Part shown: in pieces, positions 27,591 through 36,875 of the stretch
How the letters are laid out: each line of letters opens with the position of its first letter
How positions within the stretch are numbered: the first letter of the stretch is position 1
Assembly: GCA_902784615.1 (NCBI GenBank)
Contig: CACZVN010000006.1
Span: 62,001-126,000, forward strand
From: an uncultured Prevotellaceae bacterium
GTDB taxonomy: Bacteria; Bacteroidota; Bacteroidia; Bacteroidales; Bacteroidaceae
DNA: 64,000 nucleotides
Direction of reading: 5' to 3'
The notes under the pieces: model-generated
The model's input: the letters and a program-made list of their open reading frames with translations, nothing else
What the model was told of the DNA's origin: nothing
Database searches by the model: none
Translations under genes and position numbers: made by a program

Positions 27591-27769
27591 TGACAGCCCA
27601 GGAGTATTACGAGCAGGGTAATGAGGCTCGCAAGCGTGGCCAGTGGCACGAGGCTATCAATGCCTACATCCAGGCGATAGAACTCGATCCTGAGAGTCCC
27701 GCTGTTGAGGCTAAGCGTATGCTTGATGATATCATGGCCTTCTATTGCAAGGATATGTATAATCCTTGA
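27590..27769 (+). CDS. Small TPR-like protein
   Basis: A 59-residue reading frame whose ATG shares its A with the folD stop (TAATG). It encodes one recognisable tetratricopeptide helix pair: YYEQGNEARKRGQWHEAI, then NAYIQAIELDPESP, followed by a short helix. The codon use resembles that of its neighbours, and the coupling to folD supports translation. Its function is unknown. I recall small proteins of this sort being annotated as TPR proteins in related genomes. Confidence 0.7.
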   Translation: MTAQEYYEQGNEARKRGQWHEAINAYIQAIELDPESPAVEAKRMLDDIMAFYCKDMYNP

Positions 27770-27827
27770 TAAATAGTAAGGAAAGGGCGGTGAAAATGAC
27801 GAAATAGAAAGAAAAGAGGCGTTTTTC

Positions 27828-27858
27828 TTTGCAATCTGATCATTTCTTCGTACCTTTG
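27828..27858 (+). promoter_or_regulatory. Promoter of the oxoacid:ferredoxin oxidoreductase operon
   Basis: TTTG at 27828-27831, 19 bases, then TACCTTTG at 27851-27858, 40 bases before the ATG. An AT-rich hairpin (AAAGAAAA 27808-27815 with TTTTCTTT 27823-27830) runs into the TTTG and may terminate the ffh unit. Confidence 0.85.
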
Positions 27859-27897
27859 CACCCAATTTTGAAATTAATGCATTAATTAAAGGATAAA

Positions 27898-28128
27898 ATG
27901 GCAAAAATGAAAGGCGCCATCGTGGTGGATACCGAGAGGTGTAAGGGATGCCAGTTGTGCATCATCGCCTGCCCTCAGAAGGTTATCGCCCTGGCTAACA
28001 AAGTGAATCTGCACGGCTACCCCTTCGTGGAGGCTGTTAACGAGGAGGCCTGTGTAGGGTGTGCTTCGTGTGGCATCGTCTGTCCAGACGGATGTATCAC
28101 CGTGTATCGTAAAAAAATGGAGGGGTAA
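27898..28128 (+). CDS. 2-oxoacid:ferredoxin oxidoreductase, ferredoxin-like (delta) subunit
   Basis: This 76-residue protein has two 4Fe-4S motifs: CKGCQLCIIACPQ and CVGCASCGIVCPD. It carries electrons between the thiamine centre of the catalytic subunits and soluble ferredoxin. It is the first of four genes in the order delta, alpha, beta, gamma, with 3 bases to the next start, which is typical of Kor/Vor-type enzymes. The confidence is high. Confidence 0.92.
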   Translation: MAKMKGAIVVDTERCKGCQLCIIACPQKVIALANKVNLHGYPFVEAVNEEACVGCASCGIVCPDGCITVYRKKMEG

Positions 28129-28131
28129 GTT

Positions 28132-29214
28132 ATGGCAGAAGAAAGAGAAGTTGTGTTGATGAAGGGCAATGAGGCAATCGCCCATGCTGCTATTCGTTGC
28201 GGATGCGACGGCTATTTCGGCTATCCTATTACTCCGCAGAGTGAAGTGATTGAGACGCTGGCTGAACTGAAGCCTTGGGAGACCACTGGTATGCAGGTGG
28301 TGCAGGCAGAGAGTGAGTTGGCCAGTATCTATATGGTCTATGGTGCTGCCGGTGCTGGTAAGCGTGCCATGACCTCTTCGAGTTCTCCTGGTATCGCCCT
28401 GATGCAGGAGGGTATCACCTACATGGCTGGTGCCGAGGTGCCAGGCGTGTTTGTGAACGTGCAGCGTGGCGGTCCTGGTCTTGGAACGATCCAGCCCTCA
28501 CAGGGTGACTATTTCCAGGCTACCCGTGGTGGTGGTAACGGTGACTATAAGGTCATCGTACTGGCTCCGTCGTCTGTGCAGGAGATGGCCGATTTCGTGG
28601 ATCTCGCTTTTGAGTTGGCTTTCAAGTATCGCAACCCTGCCATGATTCTTTCCGATGGTGTCATTGGTCAGATGATGGAGAAAGTGGTGCTGCCTCCCTT
28701 TAAGCCCCGTCGTACAGACGAGGAGGTAATCAAGCAGTGCCCTTGGGCCTCGACTGGTAAACCTAAGAACCGTGAGCGTGTGGTCATCACCTCTCTGGAA
28801 CTGAAGCCCGAGATCATGGAGCAGCGTAATATCGCCCTCCAGGAGAAATATGCAAAGATTCAGGAGAATGAGGTGCGCTATGAGGAGCAGTTGATGGACG
28901 ATGCAGAGTATGCTATCGTCGCCTTCGGTTCTGCTGCCCGTATTGCAGAGAAGTCTGTAGAGATCGCTCGTCAGGAGGGTATCAAGGTCGGACTGTTCCG
29001 TCCCATCACACTGTTCCCGTTCCCCACGAAGCAGATTGCTGAACTCTCTAAGAAGGTGAAGGGCATCCTCGTGGCCGAGATCAACGCTGGACAGATGGTA
29101 CAGGATGTTCGCCTCGCCGTGAACGGTGCCGTACCCGTAGAGCAGTTCGGTCGTCTGGGTGGTATCGTACCCGATCCCGAAGAAATCGTTAATGCACTTA
29201 AAAAGGTCATGTAA
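28132..29214 (+). CDS. vorB: 2-oxoacid:ferredoxin oxidoreductase alpha subunit (VorB type)
   Basis: The 360-residue subunit carries the pyrimidine-side thiamine diphosphate domain (GCDGYFGYPITPQSEV; ESELASIYMVYGAAGAGKRAMTSSSSPG) and a C-terminal transketolase-like domain. With its partner it converts a 2-oxoacid and CoA to acyl-CoA, CO2 and reduced ferredoxin, or the reverse. Members of this group act on branched-chain oxoacids or on 2-oxoglutarate, and the sequence alone does not settle which. An acyl-CoA synthetase lies in the same cluster, which favours use of an external acid. Confidence 0.88.
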   Translation: MAEEREVVLMKGNEAIAHAAIRCGCDGYFGYPITPQSEVIETLAELKPWETTGMQVVQAESELASIYMVYGAAGAGKRAMTSSSSPGIALMQEGITYMAGAEVPGVFVNVQRGGPGLGTIQPSQGDYFQATRGGGNGDYKVIVLAPSSVQEMADFVDLAFELAFKYRNPAMILSDGVIGQMMEKVVLPPFKPRRTDEEVIKQCPWASTGKPKNRERVVITSLELKPEIMEQRNIALQEKYAKIQENEVRYEEQLMDDAEYAIVAFGSAARIAEKSVEIARQEGIKVGLFRPITLFPFPTKQIAELSKKVKGILVAEINAGQMVQDVRLAVNGAVPVEQFGRLGGIVPDPEEIVNALKKVM

Positions 29215-29217
29215 GCT

Positions 29218-29988
29218 ATGGATAGAAATCAGATAGTTCAACCCGAGAATATCGTCTGCAAGAAGCCGACGCTGATGAACGACAATAATATGCACTATTG
29301 CCCTGGCTGTAGCCATGGTGTGGTGCATAAGCTCATTGCTGAAGTCATCGAGGAAATGGGTATGGAAGACAAGGCCGTAGGTGTATCGCCCGTAGGCTGT
29401 GCCGTCTTCGCGTACAATTATATAGATATAGACTGGCAGGAGGCTGCCCATGGTCGTGCTCCCGCACTGGCTACGGGTATCAAGCGCTGCTGGCCTGACC
29501 GTCTGGTGTTTACCTATCAGGGTGATGGTGACCTGGCTTGTATTGGTACTTGTGAGACCATCCATGCCCTGAACCGTGGTGAGAATATCGTGATCATCTT
29601 CGTGAACAATGCCATCTATGGTATGACGGGTGGTCAGATGGCTCCTACGACGCTGATTGGTCAGAAGACCTCTACTTGTCCTTATGGCCGTGATCCTCAG
29701 TTGCACGGCTATCCCCTGAAGATGGCTGATATCGCCGCTGGTCTGGAGGGAACCTGCTACGTCACGCGTCAGAGTGTGGAGAGTGTAGGCTCTATCCTGA
29801 AGGCGAAGAAAGCCCTGCGCAAGGCTTTCGAGGCTTCGATGGCTGGTAAGGGATCCAGTCTCGTGGAGTTTGTCTCTACCTGTAACAGCGGTTGGAAACT
29901 CTCTCCCGCCAAGGCTAACGAATGGATGAAGGAGAATATGTTCCCCTTCTATCCCAAAGGTGACCTGAAAGACACGACATGTCTTTAA
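29218..29988 (+). CDS. 2-oxoacid:ferredoxin oxidoreductase beta subunit
   Basis: This 256-residue subunit holds the thiamine diphosphate binding motif: GDGDLACIGTCE through to NNAIYGMTGGQ. The segment HYCPGCSHG has the CxxC typical of beta subunits that help hold an iron-sulfur cluster. It is 3 bases after the alpha subunit. Between it and the gamma subunit there is a short ATAATGG-iterated spacer (29989-30010). Confidence 0.9.
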   Translation: MDRNQIVQPENIVCKKPTLMNDNNMHYCPGCSHGVVHKLIAEVIEEMGMEDKAVGVSPVGCAVFAYNYIDIDWQEAAHGRAPALATGIKRCWPDRLVFTYQGDGDLACIGTCETIHALNRGENIVIIFVNNAIYGMTGGQMAPTTLIGQKTSTCPYGRDPQLHGYPLKMADIAAGLEGTCYVTRQSVESVGSILKAKKALRKAFEASMAGKGSSLVEFVSTCNSGWKLSPAKANEWMKENMFPFYPKGDLKDTTCL

Positions 29989-30014
29989 TGGATAATGGAT
30001 AATGGATAATTGAG

Positions 30015-30557
30015 ATGAAAAAAGAAATAATTATCAGTGGTTTCGGAGGTCAGGGCGTGCTCTCGATGGGTAAGATTCTGGCCTATAGTGGACTGATGGA
30101 AGATAAAGAGGTGACTTGGATGCCTGCCTATGGTCCTGAGCAGCGTGGTGGTACGGCCAATGTGACGGTGATCGTCAGTGACGAGCGTATCTCTTCGCCC
30201 ATCCTCAGCAAGTACGACATCGCCGTGGTATTGAATCAGCCCTCTTTAGAGAAGTTCGAGCCGAAGATCAAACCTGGTGGTATCCTGATCTACGATGGCT
30301 TTGGTATCATCAACAAGCCGACGCGTAAGGACATCACCGTCTATGAGATCAACGCCATGGACAAGGCTGCGGAGATGAAGAACGGTAAGGTCTTTAACAT
30401 GATCGTCCTGGGTGGTCTGCTGAAGGTGGCTCCTGTGGTGAGCGACAAGGGTGTGGAGAAGGCGCTGAAGAAGACGCTCCCTGAGCGTCACCACGACCTC
30501 ATCCCCCTGAATATGGAGGCCTTGAAGGAAGGTGCGAAGATTATTGAGCAGATTTAA
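30015..30557 (+). CDS. 2-oxoacid:acceptor oxidoreductase gamma subunit
   Basis: The 180-residue gamma domain shows GFGGQGVLSMGKILA at the start (the CoA-binding fold) and TWMPAYGPEQRGGTANVTVIVSD, both hallmarks of the family. It completes the four-subunit enzyme. It is 15 bases ahead of the cupin regulator gene, so the regulator is probably in the same transcript. Confidence 0.92.
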   Translation: MKKEIIISGFGGQGVLSMGKILAYSGLMEDKEVTWMPAYGPEQRGGTANVTVIVSDERISSPILSKYDIAVVLNQPSLEKFEPKIKPGGILIYDGFGIINKPTRKDITVYEINAMDKAAEMKNGKVFNMIVLGGLLKVAPVVSDKGVEKALKKTLPERHHDLIPLNMEALKEGAKIIEQI

Positions 30558-30572
30558 CTAATGGAATAAGGT

Positions 30573-31157
30573 ATGTCTAACAACAACACAATCGTCGGAC
30601 ACAAGATCAGAGGCATCCGTGAGTCCAAGAACCTCTCCGTGGAAGAGATCGCTGAGAGCAGCGGTCTGTCTGTGGAGCAGATTAATAGCATCGAGAACGA
30701 CCAGAACCTGCCGTCTCTGGGGCCGCTGATTAAGATCGCCCGTGCCCTGGGTGTGCGTCTTGGAACATTCATGGACGATAACGACTCCCTGGGTCCTGTG
30801 GTATGCCGTGCTGAGGATCGTGAGCGCGAGAGCAGCATCAGTTTCTCGAATGGTGCCACCGATGCCCGCAAGCACATGGAGTATCATCCCCTGGCCCAGC
30901 AGAAGGCTGGCCGTCACATGGAGCCGTTCGTGATCGACATCAACCCCACGGAGACTCTCGACTATAAGCTCTCTGCCCATGAGGGGGAAGAGTTCATCTA
31001 TGTCATGCAGGGTGAAGTGGAGATTGAATACGGCAAGGAGAAATATACCTTGAAGGAGGGTGACAGCATCTTCTACGACTCCATTGTGAAGCACCACGTA
31101 CACGGTGCCCCTGGTAAGAGTGCCAAGATCCTCGCCGTCGTTTATATTCCCTTCTGA
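30573..31157 (+). CDS. XRE-family regulator with cupin domain
   Basis: The 194-residue protein has an N-terminal Cro/C1-type helix-turn-helix (residues about 9-62: IRESKNLSVEEIAESSGLSVEQINSIE is the DNA-binding part). A C-terminal cupin barrel follows at about 115-190 with EGEEFIYVMQGEVEIEYG. Such proteins sense a small ligand in the cupin. It sits between the oxidoreductase and the acyl-CoA synthetase and may control both; the ligand would then be an acid or a CoA ester. This is inferred from position only. Confidence 0.85.
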   Translation: MSNNNTIVGHKIRGIRESKNLSVEEIAESSGLSVEQINSIENDQNLPSLGPLIKIARALGVRLGTFMDDNDSLGPVVCRAEDRERESSISFSNGATDARKHMEYHPLAQQKAGRHMEPFVIDINPTETLDYKLSAHEGEEFIYVMQGEVEIEYGKEKYTLKEGDSIFYDSIVKHHVHGAPGKSAKILAVVYIPF

Positions 31158-31159
31158 AA

Positions 31160-31183
31160 TTAAATGTTTAATGTTTAATCTTT
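31160..31183 (+). repeat. Heptad-iterated AT-rich spacer
   Basis: Reads TTAAATG, TTTAATG, TTTAATC, TTT in the 32-base gap between the cupin regulator and the acyl-CoA synthetase. The same heptads occur at 40583, 43235, 46258 and 51029. Confidence 0.6.
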
Positions 31184-31189
31184 CAGAAG

Positions 31190-32917
31190 ATGAGTAATGT
31201 GAAATACGACATGGCAGGCAGACCACTGCCAGACAGGACCTATCCGGCCGAGACGGGTAGTGAGGGCTATCAGCTCTATGAGCGTACGCTGGGCCAGTGG
31301 CTCGAGTACTGGGCAGAAAAAACGCCCGACAAGGAGTATATCGTGTATTCCGACCGTGACCTGCGCTTCACGTGGAGTAAGTTCAACGAGCGTGTGGATA
31401 ACCTCGCCAAGGGTCTGATCGCCATCGGTGTGAAGAAAGGCTCTAACGTAGGTATCTGGGCGACGAATGTGCCTGACTGGCTGACCTTCCTCTATGCCAC
31501 TGCGAAGATCGGTGCCGTACTGGTGACGGTGAACACCAACTACAAGCAGAACGAGTTGGAGTATCTGTGTAAGGACTCCGACATGCATACCCTCTGTATC
31601 ACCGACGGTACGTGGGACTGTAACTACGTCGATATGACCTATACCATGCTGCCTGAGCTGAAGAACTGTGAGCGTGGTCATCTGAACAGCGAGCGCTTCC
31701 CCTATATGAAGAATGTGGTGTTCATCGGTATGGAGAAGTATCGTGGTATGTTCAACACTGCTGAGTTGCTGCTCTTAGGTCAGAACGTTGAGGACGAGGA
31801 ACTTGACAACATGAAGAAGGATGTCAGTTGCTATGATGTCTGTAACATGCAATATACCTCTGGTACGACGGGTTTCCCCAAGGGTGTGATGCTGACGCAC
31901 TACGGCATAGCCAACGATGGCTATTTCACGGGTGAGAACATGGGCTTCACGCAGGATGATAAACTCTGTGTCTGTGTGCCGCTGTTCCACTGCTTCGGTG
32001 TGGTGCTCGCCACGATGAACTGTCTGACGCATGGCTGTACGGAGGTGATGGTCGAGAAATTCGATCCCCTCGTGGTACTGGCCTCTATCCATAAAGAGAG
32101 GTGTACGGCTGTCTATGGCGTACCAACGATGTTCATCGCGGAATTAAATCATCCGATGTTCAATATGTTTGACGTGAGTTGTCTGCGTACTGGTATCATG
32201 GCGGGTTCTTTGTGTCCTGTGGAACTGATGAAGCAGGTCAGTGAGAAGATGTATTTGACCATTACCAGTGTGTATGGACTCACGGAATCGTCGCCTGGTA
32301 TGACACAGACCTGTCTGAATGATACCTTCGAACAGCGTTGTACGACGGTAGGTCGCGACTTCCCGTTCTGCGACGTGAAAGTGCTTGATCCTGAGACGGG
32401 TGAGGAGTGTCCCGTAGGTGTGCAGGGTGAGATGTGCTGTAAGGGCTTCAACGTGATGAAGGGCTACTATAAGAATCCGGAGGCCACGGCAGAGGTCATC
32501 GACAAGAACGGCTATCTGCACTCAGGTGACCTTGGTATCAAGGACGAGCAGGGATTCTATAAGATCACAGGCCGCATCAAGGATATGATTATCCGTGGTG
32601 GTGAGAATATCTATCCCCGTGAGATCGAGGAGTTCCTCTATCACATGCCTGGCATCCGCGACGTACAGGTGGCTGCCGTGCCCTCGAAGAAATACGGTGA
32701 GGCCGTGGGTGCCTTCATCATCCTTGAGGAGGGTGTGAAGATGGAGCCCGAGGACGTACAGGAGTTCTGCCGTGGTAAGATCGCCCGTTATAAGATCCCC
32801 AAGTACGTGTTCTTCATCGACCAGTTCCCGCTGACGGGCTCTGGTAAGATCCAGAAGTTCAAACTGAAGGAGATGAGCCTCGACCTCTGTGCGAAGTTCG
32901 GCTACGAGGTGGTATGA
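31190..32917 (+). CDS. AMP-forming acyl-CoA synthetase
   Basis: The 575-residue ANL-superfamily enzyme activates a carboxylic acid as acyl-AMP and then acyl-CoA. Motifs: the P-loop-like [56 protein letters not shown] and the catalytic lysine in TGSGKIQKF. It resembles medium- or short-chain acyl-CoA synthetases. Its place behind a CoA-dependent 2-oxoacid:ferredoxin oxidoreductase and a cupin regulator suggests that it loads an acid for reductive carboxylation to a 2-oxoacid, or that it takes the product in the reverse direction. The exact acid is unknown. Confidence 0.88.
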   Translation: MSNVKYDMAGRPLPDRTYPAETGSEGYQLYERTLGQWLEYWAEKTPDKEYIVYSDRDLRFTWSKFNERVDNLAKGLIAIGVKKGSNVGIWATNVPDWLTFLYATAKIGAVLVTVNTNYKQNELEYLCKDSDMHTLCITDGTWDCNYVDMTYTMLPELKNCERGHLNSERFPYMKNVVFIGMEKYRGMFNTAELLLLGQNVEDEELDNMKKDVSCYDVCNMQYTSGTTGFPKGVMLTHYGIANDGYFTGENMGFTQDDKLCVCVPLFHCFGVVLATMNCLTHGCTEVMVEKFDPLVVLASIHKERCTAVYGVPTMFIAELNHPMFNMFDVSCLRTGIMAGSLCPVELMKQVSEKMYLTITSVYGLTESSPGMTQTCLNDTFEQRCTTVGRDFPFCDVKVLDPETGEECPVGVQGEMCCKGFNVMKGYYKNPEATAEVIDKNGYLHSGDLGIKDEQGFYKITGRIKDMIIRGGENIYPREIEEFLYHMPGIRDVQVAAVPSKKYGEAVGAFIILEEGVKMEPEDVQEFCRGKIARYKIPKYVFFIDQFPLTGSGKIQKFKLKEMSLDLCAKFGYEVV

Positions 32918-32943
32918 CCAACACCCAAACCAACAATTAGACA

Positions 32944-34299
32944 ATGAAGAAATCAATCATCCTGGCATCCCTGATGATGCTCGCCATCCCTATGATGGCC
33001 CTCACGCCTTGGAAGAAGGGCGGCTTTGAGACAGGTCAGTATCGTAACCTCTTTGTGGAGATGGGTTATAGCGAGGCTGACGTCAACGCCAAACTTCAGG
33101 AAGTGTTTAACGATGTGTTCCGTGGTCCCAACAAGGTGTATTTCGAGGTGGGCGACTCCATGGGCTATGTCTCTGACGTGAAGAACCACGACGCCCGTAC
33201 GGAGGGTATGTCGTATGGCTTGATGGTCGCCGTACAGTTTGGTGAGAAGGACATCTTCGACCGTCTGTGGCGCTGGAGCAAGAAATACATGCAGCATCAG
33301 GATGGCAATCGCAAGGGCTATTTCGCCTGGAGTTGTAAGACCGATGGTACGCGCAATGCCGAGGGTGCTGCCAGCGATGGTGAACTCTATTTCATCACGG
33401 CCCTGATCTTTGCCTCGAATCGTTGGGGCAACGACACTGGCATCAACTATAAGGCTGAGGCCCAGCATATCCTTAACTGCATCCAGCCCAAGGAATACAC
33501 ACCAGAGCCTCGTCAGGGTGGCTTCCCTGGCTTCGGCCCCCAGCAGACGGGTCCTCAGAAGATGTACCTGATAGATCCTGATACTCAGTTGATTACCTTT
33601 ACGCCTGATGGTTTCGGACAGCGCTATACAGACCCCTCTTATCATATCCCCGCCTTCTACGAGGTTTGGGCGAAGTGGGCTGACGACGGTCGCGCTGACT
33701 ATTGGAACGAGTGCGCCAAGAAGAGCCGTGAGTTCCTGCATAAGGCTATCAACGCACAGACTGGTCTGAATGCCGATATGTGCCAGTACGACGGCAGTGA
33801 GATGCAGATGCCCCGATTCCCTGGCATGCCTCAGAACCAGAATCAGAATGCTGCGCCTCGTCGCTTTGGAAACAATAACTTCCGCTACGACTCTTGGCGT
33901 GTGCCTATGAATATTACCCTCGACTACGAGTGGAGTTGTGCTGACAGCGAGTGGCAGAGCAAGTATGGTGAGACCATCCAGGATTTCCTGTATAGTCAGG
34001 GTATTGATACCTTCGTGGATCAGTATCGCGTAGATGGTTCTCTTCCTGAGGGTGACGAGATCCTTCAGGCTGGTGGCTTCCGTAAGTTGCGCCACAGCAT
34101 CGGACTGGTGGCTACCTCTGCCGCTGCCTCGATGATGTGCAGCCACGACAAGAGCAAGGAATTTGTGGATGCCCTCTGGAATGCGAAGCACGAGCCTTTC
34201 GAGGACGGCTATTTCGATGCCTACTACGATGGGCTGCTGAGGCTCTTCGCCTTCATGCATCTGAGTGGTAACTATCGCATTATTACCCCACAGCAATAA
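32944..34299 (+). CDS. GH8 enzyme, probable reducing-end xylose-releasing exo-oligoxylanase
   Basis: The 451-residue protein has a signal peptide (MKKSIILASLMMLAIPMMA). The (alpha/alpha)6 GH8 signatures are the likely acid Glu in RTEGMSYGLMVAVQ and the aspartate in GAASDGELYFITAL. The GPNKVYFEVGDSMGYVSDVKNHD start and the FRYDSWRVPMNI segment match Rex-type enzymes that remove xylose from the reducing end of xylo-oligosaccharides. The Pro/Gln/Asn-rich loop with FPGMPQNQNQN (about residue 300) looks like an insert. It is probably periplasmic. A strong bidirectional terminator separates it from the convergent GH2 gene. Confidence 0.85.
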   Translation: MKKSIILASLMMLAIPMMALTPWKKGGFETGQYRNLFVEMGYSEADVNAKLQEVFNDVFRGPNKVYFEVGDSMGYVSDVKNHDARTEGMSYGLMVAVQFGEKDIFDRLWRWSKKYMQHQDGNRKGYFAWSCKTDGTRNAEGAASDGELYFITALIFASNRWGNDTGINYKAEAQHILNCIQPKEYTPEPRQGGFPGFGPQQTGPQKMYLIDPDTQLITFTPDGFGQRYTDPSYHIPAFYEVWAKWADDGRADYWNECAKKSREFLHKAINAQTGLNADMCQYDGSEMQMPRFPGMPQNQNQNAAPRRFGNNNFRYDSWRVPMNITLDYEWSCADSEWQSKYGETIQDFLYSQGIDTFVDQYRVDGSLPEGDEILQAGGFRKLRHSIGLVATSAAASMMCSHDKSKEFVDALWNAKHEPFEDGYFDAYYDGLLRLFAFMHLSGNYRIITPQQ

Positions 34300-34301
34300 T
34301 G

Positions 34302-34338
34302 AATCAGGGCTCGCATCATTGCGAGCCCTGATTGTTTT
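34302..34338. terminator. Bidirectional terminator between the GH8 and GH2 genes
   Basis: A perfect 14-bp stem (AATCAGGGCTCGCA at 34302-34315 with TGCGAGCCCTGATT at 34320-34333, loop TCAT) with GTTTTTA on the plus side. It can end both convergent genes. Confidence 0.9.
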
Positions 34339-36779
34339 TACTCAACCTTGATATCAATCGTATTTGAGAGTCCTCGTTGGGCATCAGTGACCTTGAGCGT
34401 GACGATGCCTGGCTCTTGGGCACTGCGCACGATGACGACGAGTTGACCGTTGAAGAGTTTCATCGTGGGCGCCTTGAAGGATTCCAAACTGGTGGCGTCG
34501 CCATTGCAGACGGCTTCGAAGGTGCCTGCACCTGATACCTCGAAGGTGAGTTGGTCGTCAGCCTGAGGGATGAGGGTGCCTTCGGCATCTGTCAGAGAGA
34601 CGGTGACAAAGGAGAGGGCGTTGGTCCCCATGTGCCCCGTGAGTTCTGTCCAGGCGCTGAGTTTCAGGGCGGAGGGGGCGCCTGCGGTTTTGAGAATCTG
34701 CTCGCCAGCAGCATTGCCATCGGCATCATAGACGATGACCTTGATTTCTCCTGGCTCATAGATCACGTTGTTCCAGCGCAGACGATAACGGTCCAGACGA
34801 CTGGTGGGATCCTTAGAGATCTTCCCCTGGCTCTTACCATTGACGAACAGTTCTCCTGACGGATAATCGGTATAGCAATACACGGGCGTCACCTTTCCCT
34901 GACGCTCCTTGCCCCATGTCCAGTGGGGTAGGAGGTGGATGGTGTGCTGCTCCTTATTCCATTTCGAACGGTAGAGCCAATAACGGTCCTTGGGGAGTCC
35001 TGCGAGGTCGCAGATGCCAAAATAACTGCTGCGTGCAGGCCAGTATTCATCGTATGGCGTAGGCTCTCCGAGATAGTCGTAGCCCGTCCAGACAAACTCA
35101 CCGATCACCCAGTCCTGATCATCCTGCCACACCCAGTCGTCGTCAGGCAGATTACTCCACGAACAGTATTCCACATCGTAACTCGAGCACTGGCCGTCGG
35201 CCTTCAGGATCGCCGTGGGATCGTAAGTGGGAGCCCAGGAGGCATATTGTGAGTTATCCGTAACCTCCACGGGGAACTTATACACCCCGCGCGAACTCAC
35301 CGTCGAGGCAGTCTCCGAACCAAGCAGGAATCCCTGTGGCAACTGCTCCAGATTCTTCTGGTACTTATGTACGCGGTAGTTGAACCCAGGCACATCCATC
35401 ACCTGTGCGAAACCATTCTTCAGAGCCTCCTCCGCGCGATCCATACCCTGTGTCACAGGACGTGTGGGGTCGAGCCTGTGGCAGAGATCCTGTAAGGATT
35501 CTGCGATCTCTGCACCCTCCTCGCTGTTCTGCTCAGGTATCTCGTTACCGATGCTCCACATGATGATACTGGGATGGTTGCGGTTGGCGAGTAACAGGTT
35601 CTCTATATCCCTGGTGCTCCACTCCTTGAAGAAGCGTGCGTAGCCGTTCTTGCACTTCGGATAGATCCACATGTCGAAACTCTCTGCCATCACCATCATA
35701 CCCAGGGAGTCGCAGATGTCCATCTGCATCTGACTCGGCATATTGTGTGAGGTGCGGATGGCATCGCATCCCATCTCCTTCATCGTCTTAATCTGACGGA
35801 TGAGGGCACTCTTGTTGATGGCGGCACCGAGGGGCCCGAGATCGTGGTGCAGACAGACACCCTTGATCTTACGCGTCACACCATTCAGTTGGAAACCACC
35901 CTCCTTGGAACATTTCACCGTACGGATGCCAAAGCGCTGTGTGGTCTTGTCGAGCAACTGTCCGTCTTGGGTGTAGAGGATATGCGCATGATATAGATAA
36001 GGTGTCTCTGGAGTCCACAATTGGGGATTCTCCACCACGAAGGTGAAGGTCGCCTCACCCAGACGGTTGGCCTCTGTCGTATGCTGGTGCCCGATCACCT
36101 TTCCCTGGGCATCACACAGTTCCACCTCATAGACAGGGCACTCAGCAGGCAGACTACCAGCACCTACGGTCACCTCCACAGTGGCCTTGCCGTCTTTCAG
36201 TTCCGTCGTGCGTATGAAGGTCTTCCACGGATCTATCCAGTCTGGTCCCGTCATGACGAGTGTCACAGGACGGTAGATACCAGCTCCTGGATACCAGCGC
36301 GAGCTCTCCTCCACATTCTGCAGATCCACCTCCAACAGATTATCCCCAGCCTTCATAAATGGCGTGAGATCCACGCGGAAGGCATTGTAGCCATACGCCC
36401 AATAGCCCGCCTTCCTGCCATTAAGACTGACGACAGGCTCCGACATCGCACCGTCGAACACCAGTTCCGCATGACGGCAGTCCGCTGGTATCGTGATGAT
36501 ACGCCTGTAGTGTCCCTCTCCAATCCATGGTAGGGCACCCGAACGTCCACTCTTCTCCGTGGCCTCCGTCTCACCGTTCTGTTCGATGGCCACCACCTGC
36601 AAGTCCCATTTCTTATCGAAAGGTCCGGCGATGGCCCAGTCGTGGGGCACACTGACGGTCTGCCACGTCTCTTTATCGTGACTGAATTGCCAGCCGTCGC
36701 TGAGGACGGTCTCCTGACGGTTCTGGGCTGTGACGCATGATGCGAGGATGCATGCCAGGATGAGTAGTCTGCTTCTCAT
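34338..36779 (-). CDS. GH2-family glycoside hydrolase (beta-galactosidase type), lipoprotein
   Basis: The start is taken at 36779, because the promoter-like -7 box at 36813-36820 excludes the upstream in-frame ATG at 36815; this gives 813 residues. The N-terminus MRSRLLILACILASC carries a lipobox (LASC), so it is probably a membrane-anchored lipoprotein. Domains: GH2 sugar-binding (GAMSEPVVSLNGRKAGYWAYG), Ig-like, a TIM barrel with the acid/base Glu in SIIMWSIGNEIPE and the nucleophile Glu in GEFVWTGYDYLGEP, then a DUF4982-like domain (GELFVNGKSQGK) and a C-terminal Ig-like domain. It attacks beta-linked galactose, glucuronate or a related sugar; the specificity is not clear. Confidence 0.88.
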   Translation of the reverse strand: MRSRLLILACILASCVTAQNRQETVLSDGWQFSHDKETWQTVSVPHDWAIAGPFDKKWDLQVVAIEQNGETEATEKSGRSGALPWIGEGHYRRIITIPADCRHAELVFDGAMSEPVVSLNGRKAGYWAYGYNAFRVDLTPFMKAGDNLLEVDLQNVEESSRWYPGAGIYRPVTLVMTGPDWIDPWKTFIRTTELKDGKATVEVTVGAGSLPAECPVYEVELCDAQGKVIGHQHTTEANRLGEATFTFVVENPQLWTPETPYLYHAHILYTQDGQLLDKTTQRFGIRTVKCSKEGGFQLNGVTRKIKGVCLHHDLGPLGAAINKSALIRQIKTMKEMGCDAIRTSHNMPSQMQMDICDSLGMMVMAESFDMWIYPKCKNGYARFFKEWSTRDIENLLLANRNHPSIIMWSIGNEIPEQNSEEGAEIAESLQDLCHRLDPTRPVTQGMDRAEEALKNGFAQVMDVPGFNYRVHKYQKNLEQLPQGFLLGSETASTVSSRGVYKFPVEVTDNSQYASWAPTYDPTAILKADGQCSSYDVEYCSWSNLPDDDWVWQDDQDWVIGEFVWTGYDYLGEPTPYDEYWPARSSYFGICDLAGLPKDRYWLYRSKWNKEQHTIHLLPHWTWGKERQGKVTPVYCYTDYPSGELFVNGKSQGKISKDPTSRLDRYRLRWNNVIYEPGEIKVIVYDADGNAAGEQILKTAGAPSALKLSAWTELTGHMGTNALSFVTVSLTDAEGTLIPQADDQLTFEVSGAGTFEAVCNGDATSLESFKAPTMKLFNGQLVVIVRSAQEPGIVTLKVTDAQRGLSNTIDIKVE

Positions 36780-36812
36780 GTCGATTCTGTTTTTAGTGAT
36801 TGATTTCCTGCG

Positions 36813-36820
36813 CAAAGATA
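36813..36820 (-). promoter_or_regulatory. Promoter -7 box of the GH2 gene
   Basis: On the minus strand this reads TATCTTTG, 34 bases upstream of ATG 36779. No matching TTTG is evident at the usual distance, so it is a half-match. Confidence 0.5.
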
Positions 36821-36837
36821 CGAAAAATTTTCGATTA

Positions 36838-36869
36838 TTTGCATATATGGCCGAATTTTATTACTTTTG
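36838..36869 (+). promoter_or_regulatory. Consensus promoter upstream of the ilvD region
   Basis: TTTG at 36838-36841, 20 bases, then TACTTTTG at 36862-36869. It is a full consensus match, yet ilvD starts 166 bases further on and has another box closer by. The transcript from this promoter would first cross 36876-36970. Confidence 0.65.
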
Positions 36870-36875
36870 TCGCTC

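Noticed and set aside
28498..29706. 402-codon antisense frame over the oxidoreductase alpha and beta genes.
   Set aside because: It spans the junction of two clear genes and has no family motif, so it is a codon-bias shadow.
29989..30010. ATAATGG repeats as an attachment site or mobile element trace.
   Set aside because: No insertion, no integrase and no flanking duplication; better seen as a simple-sequence spacer.
32953..34296. 447-codon open frame antisense to the GH8 gene.
   Set aside because: It is the shadow of a well-supported enzyme gene; no promoter or known motif supports it.
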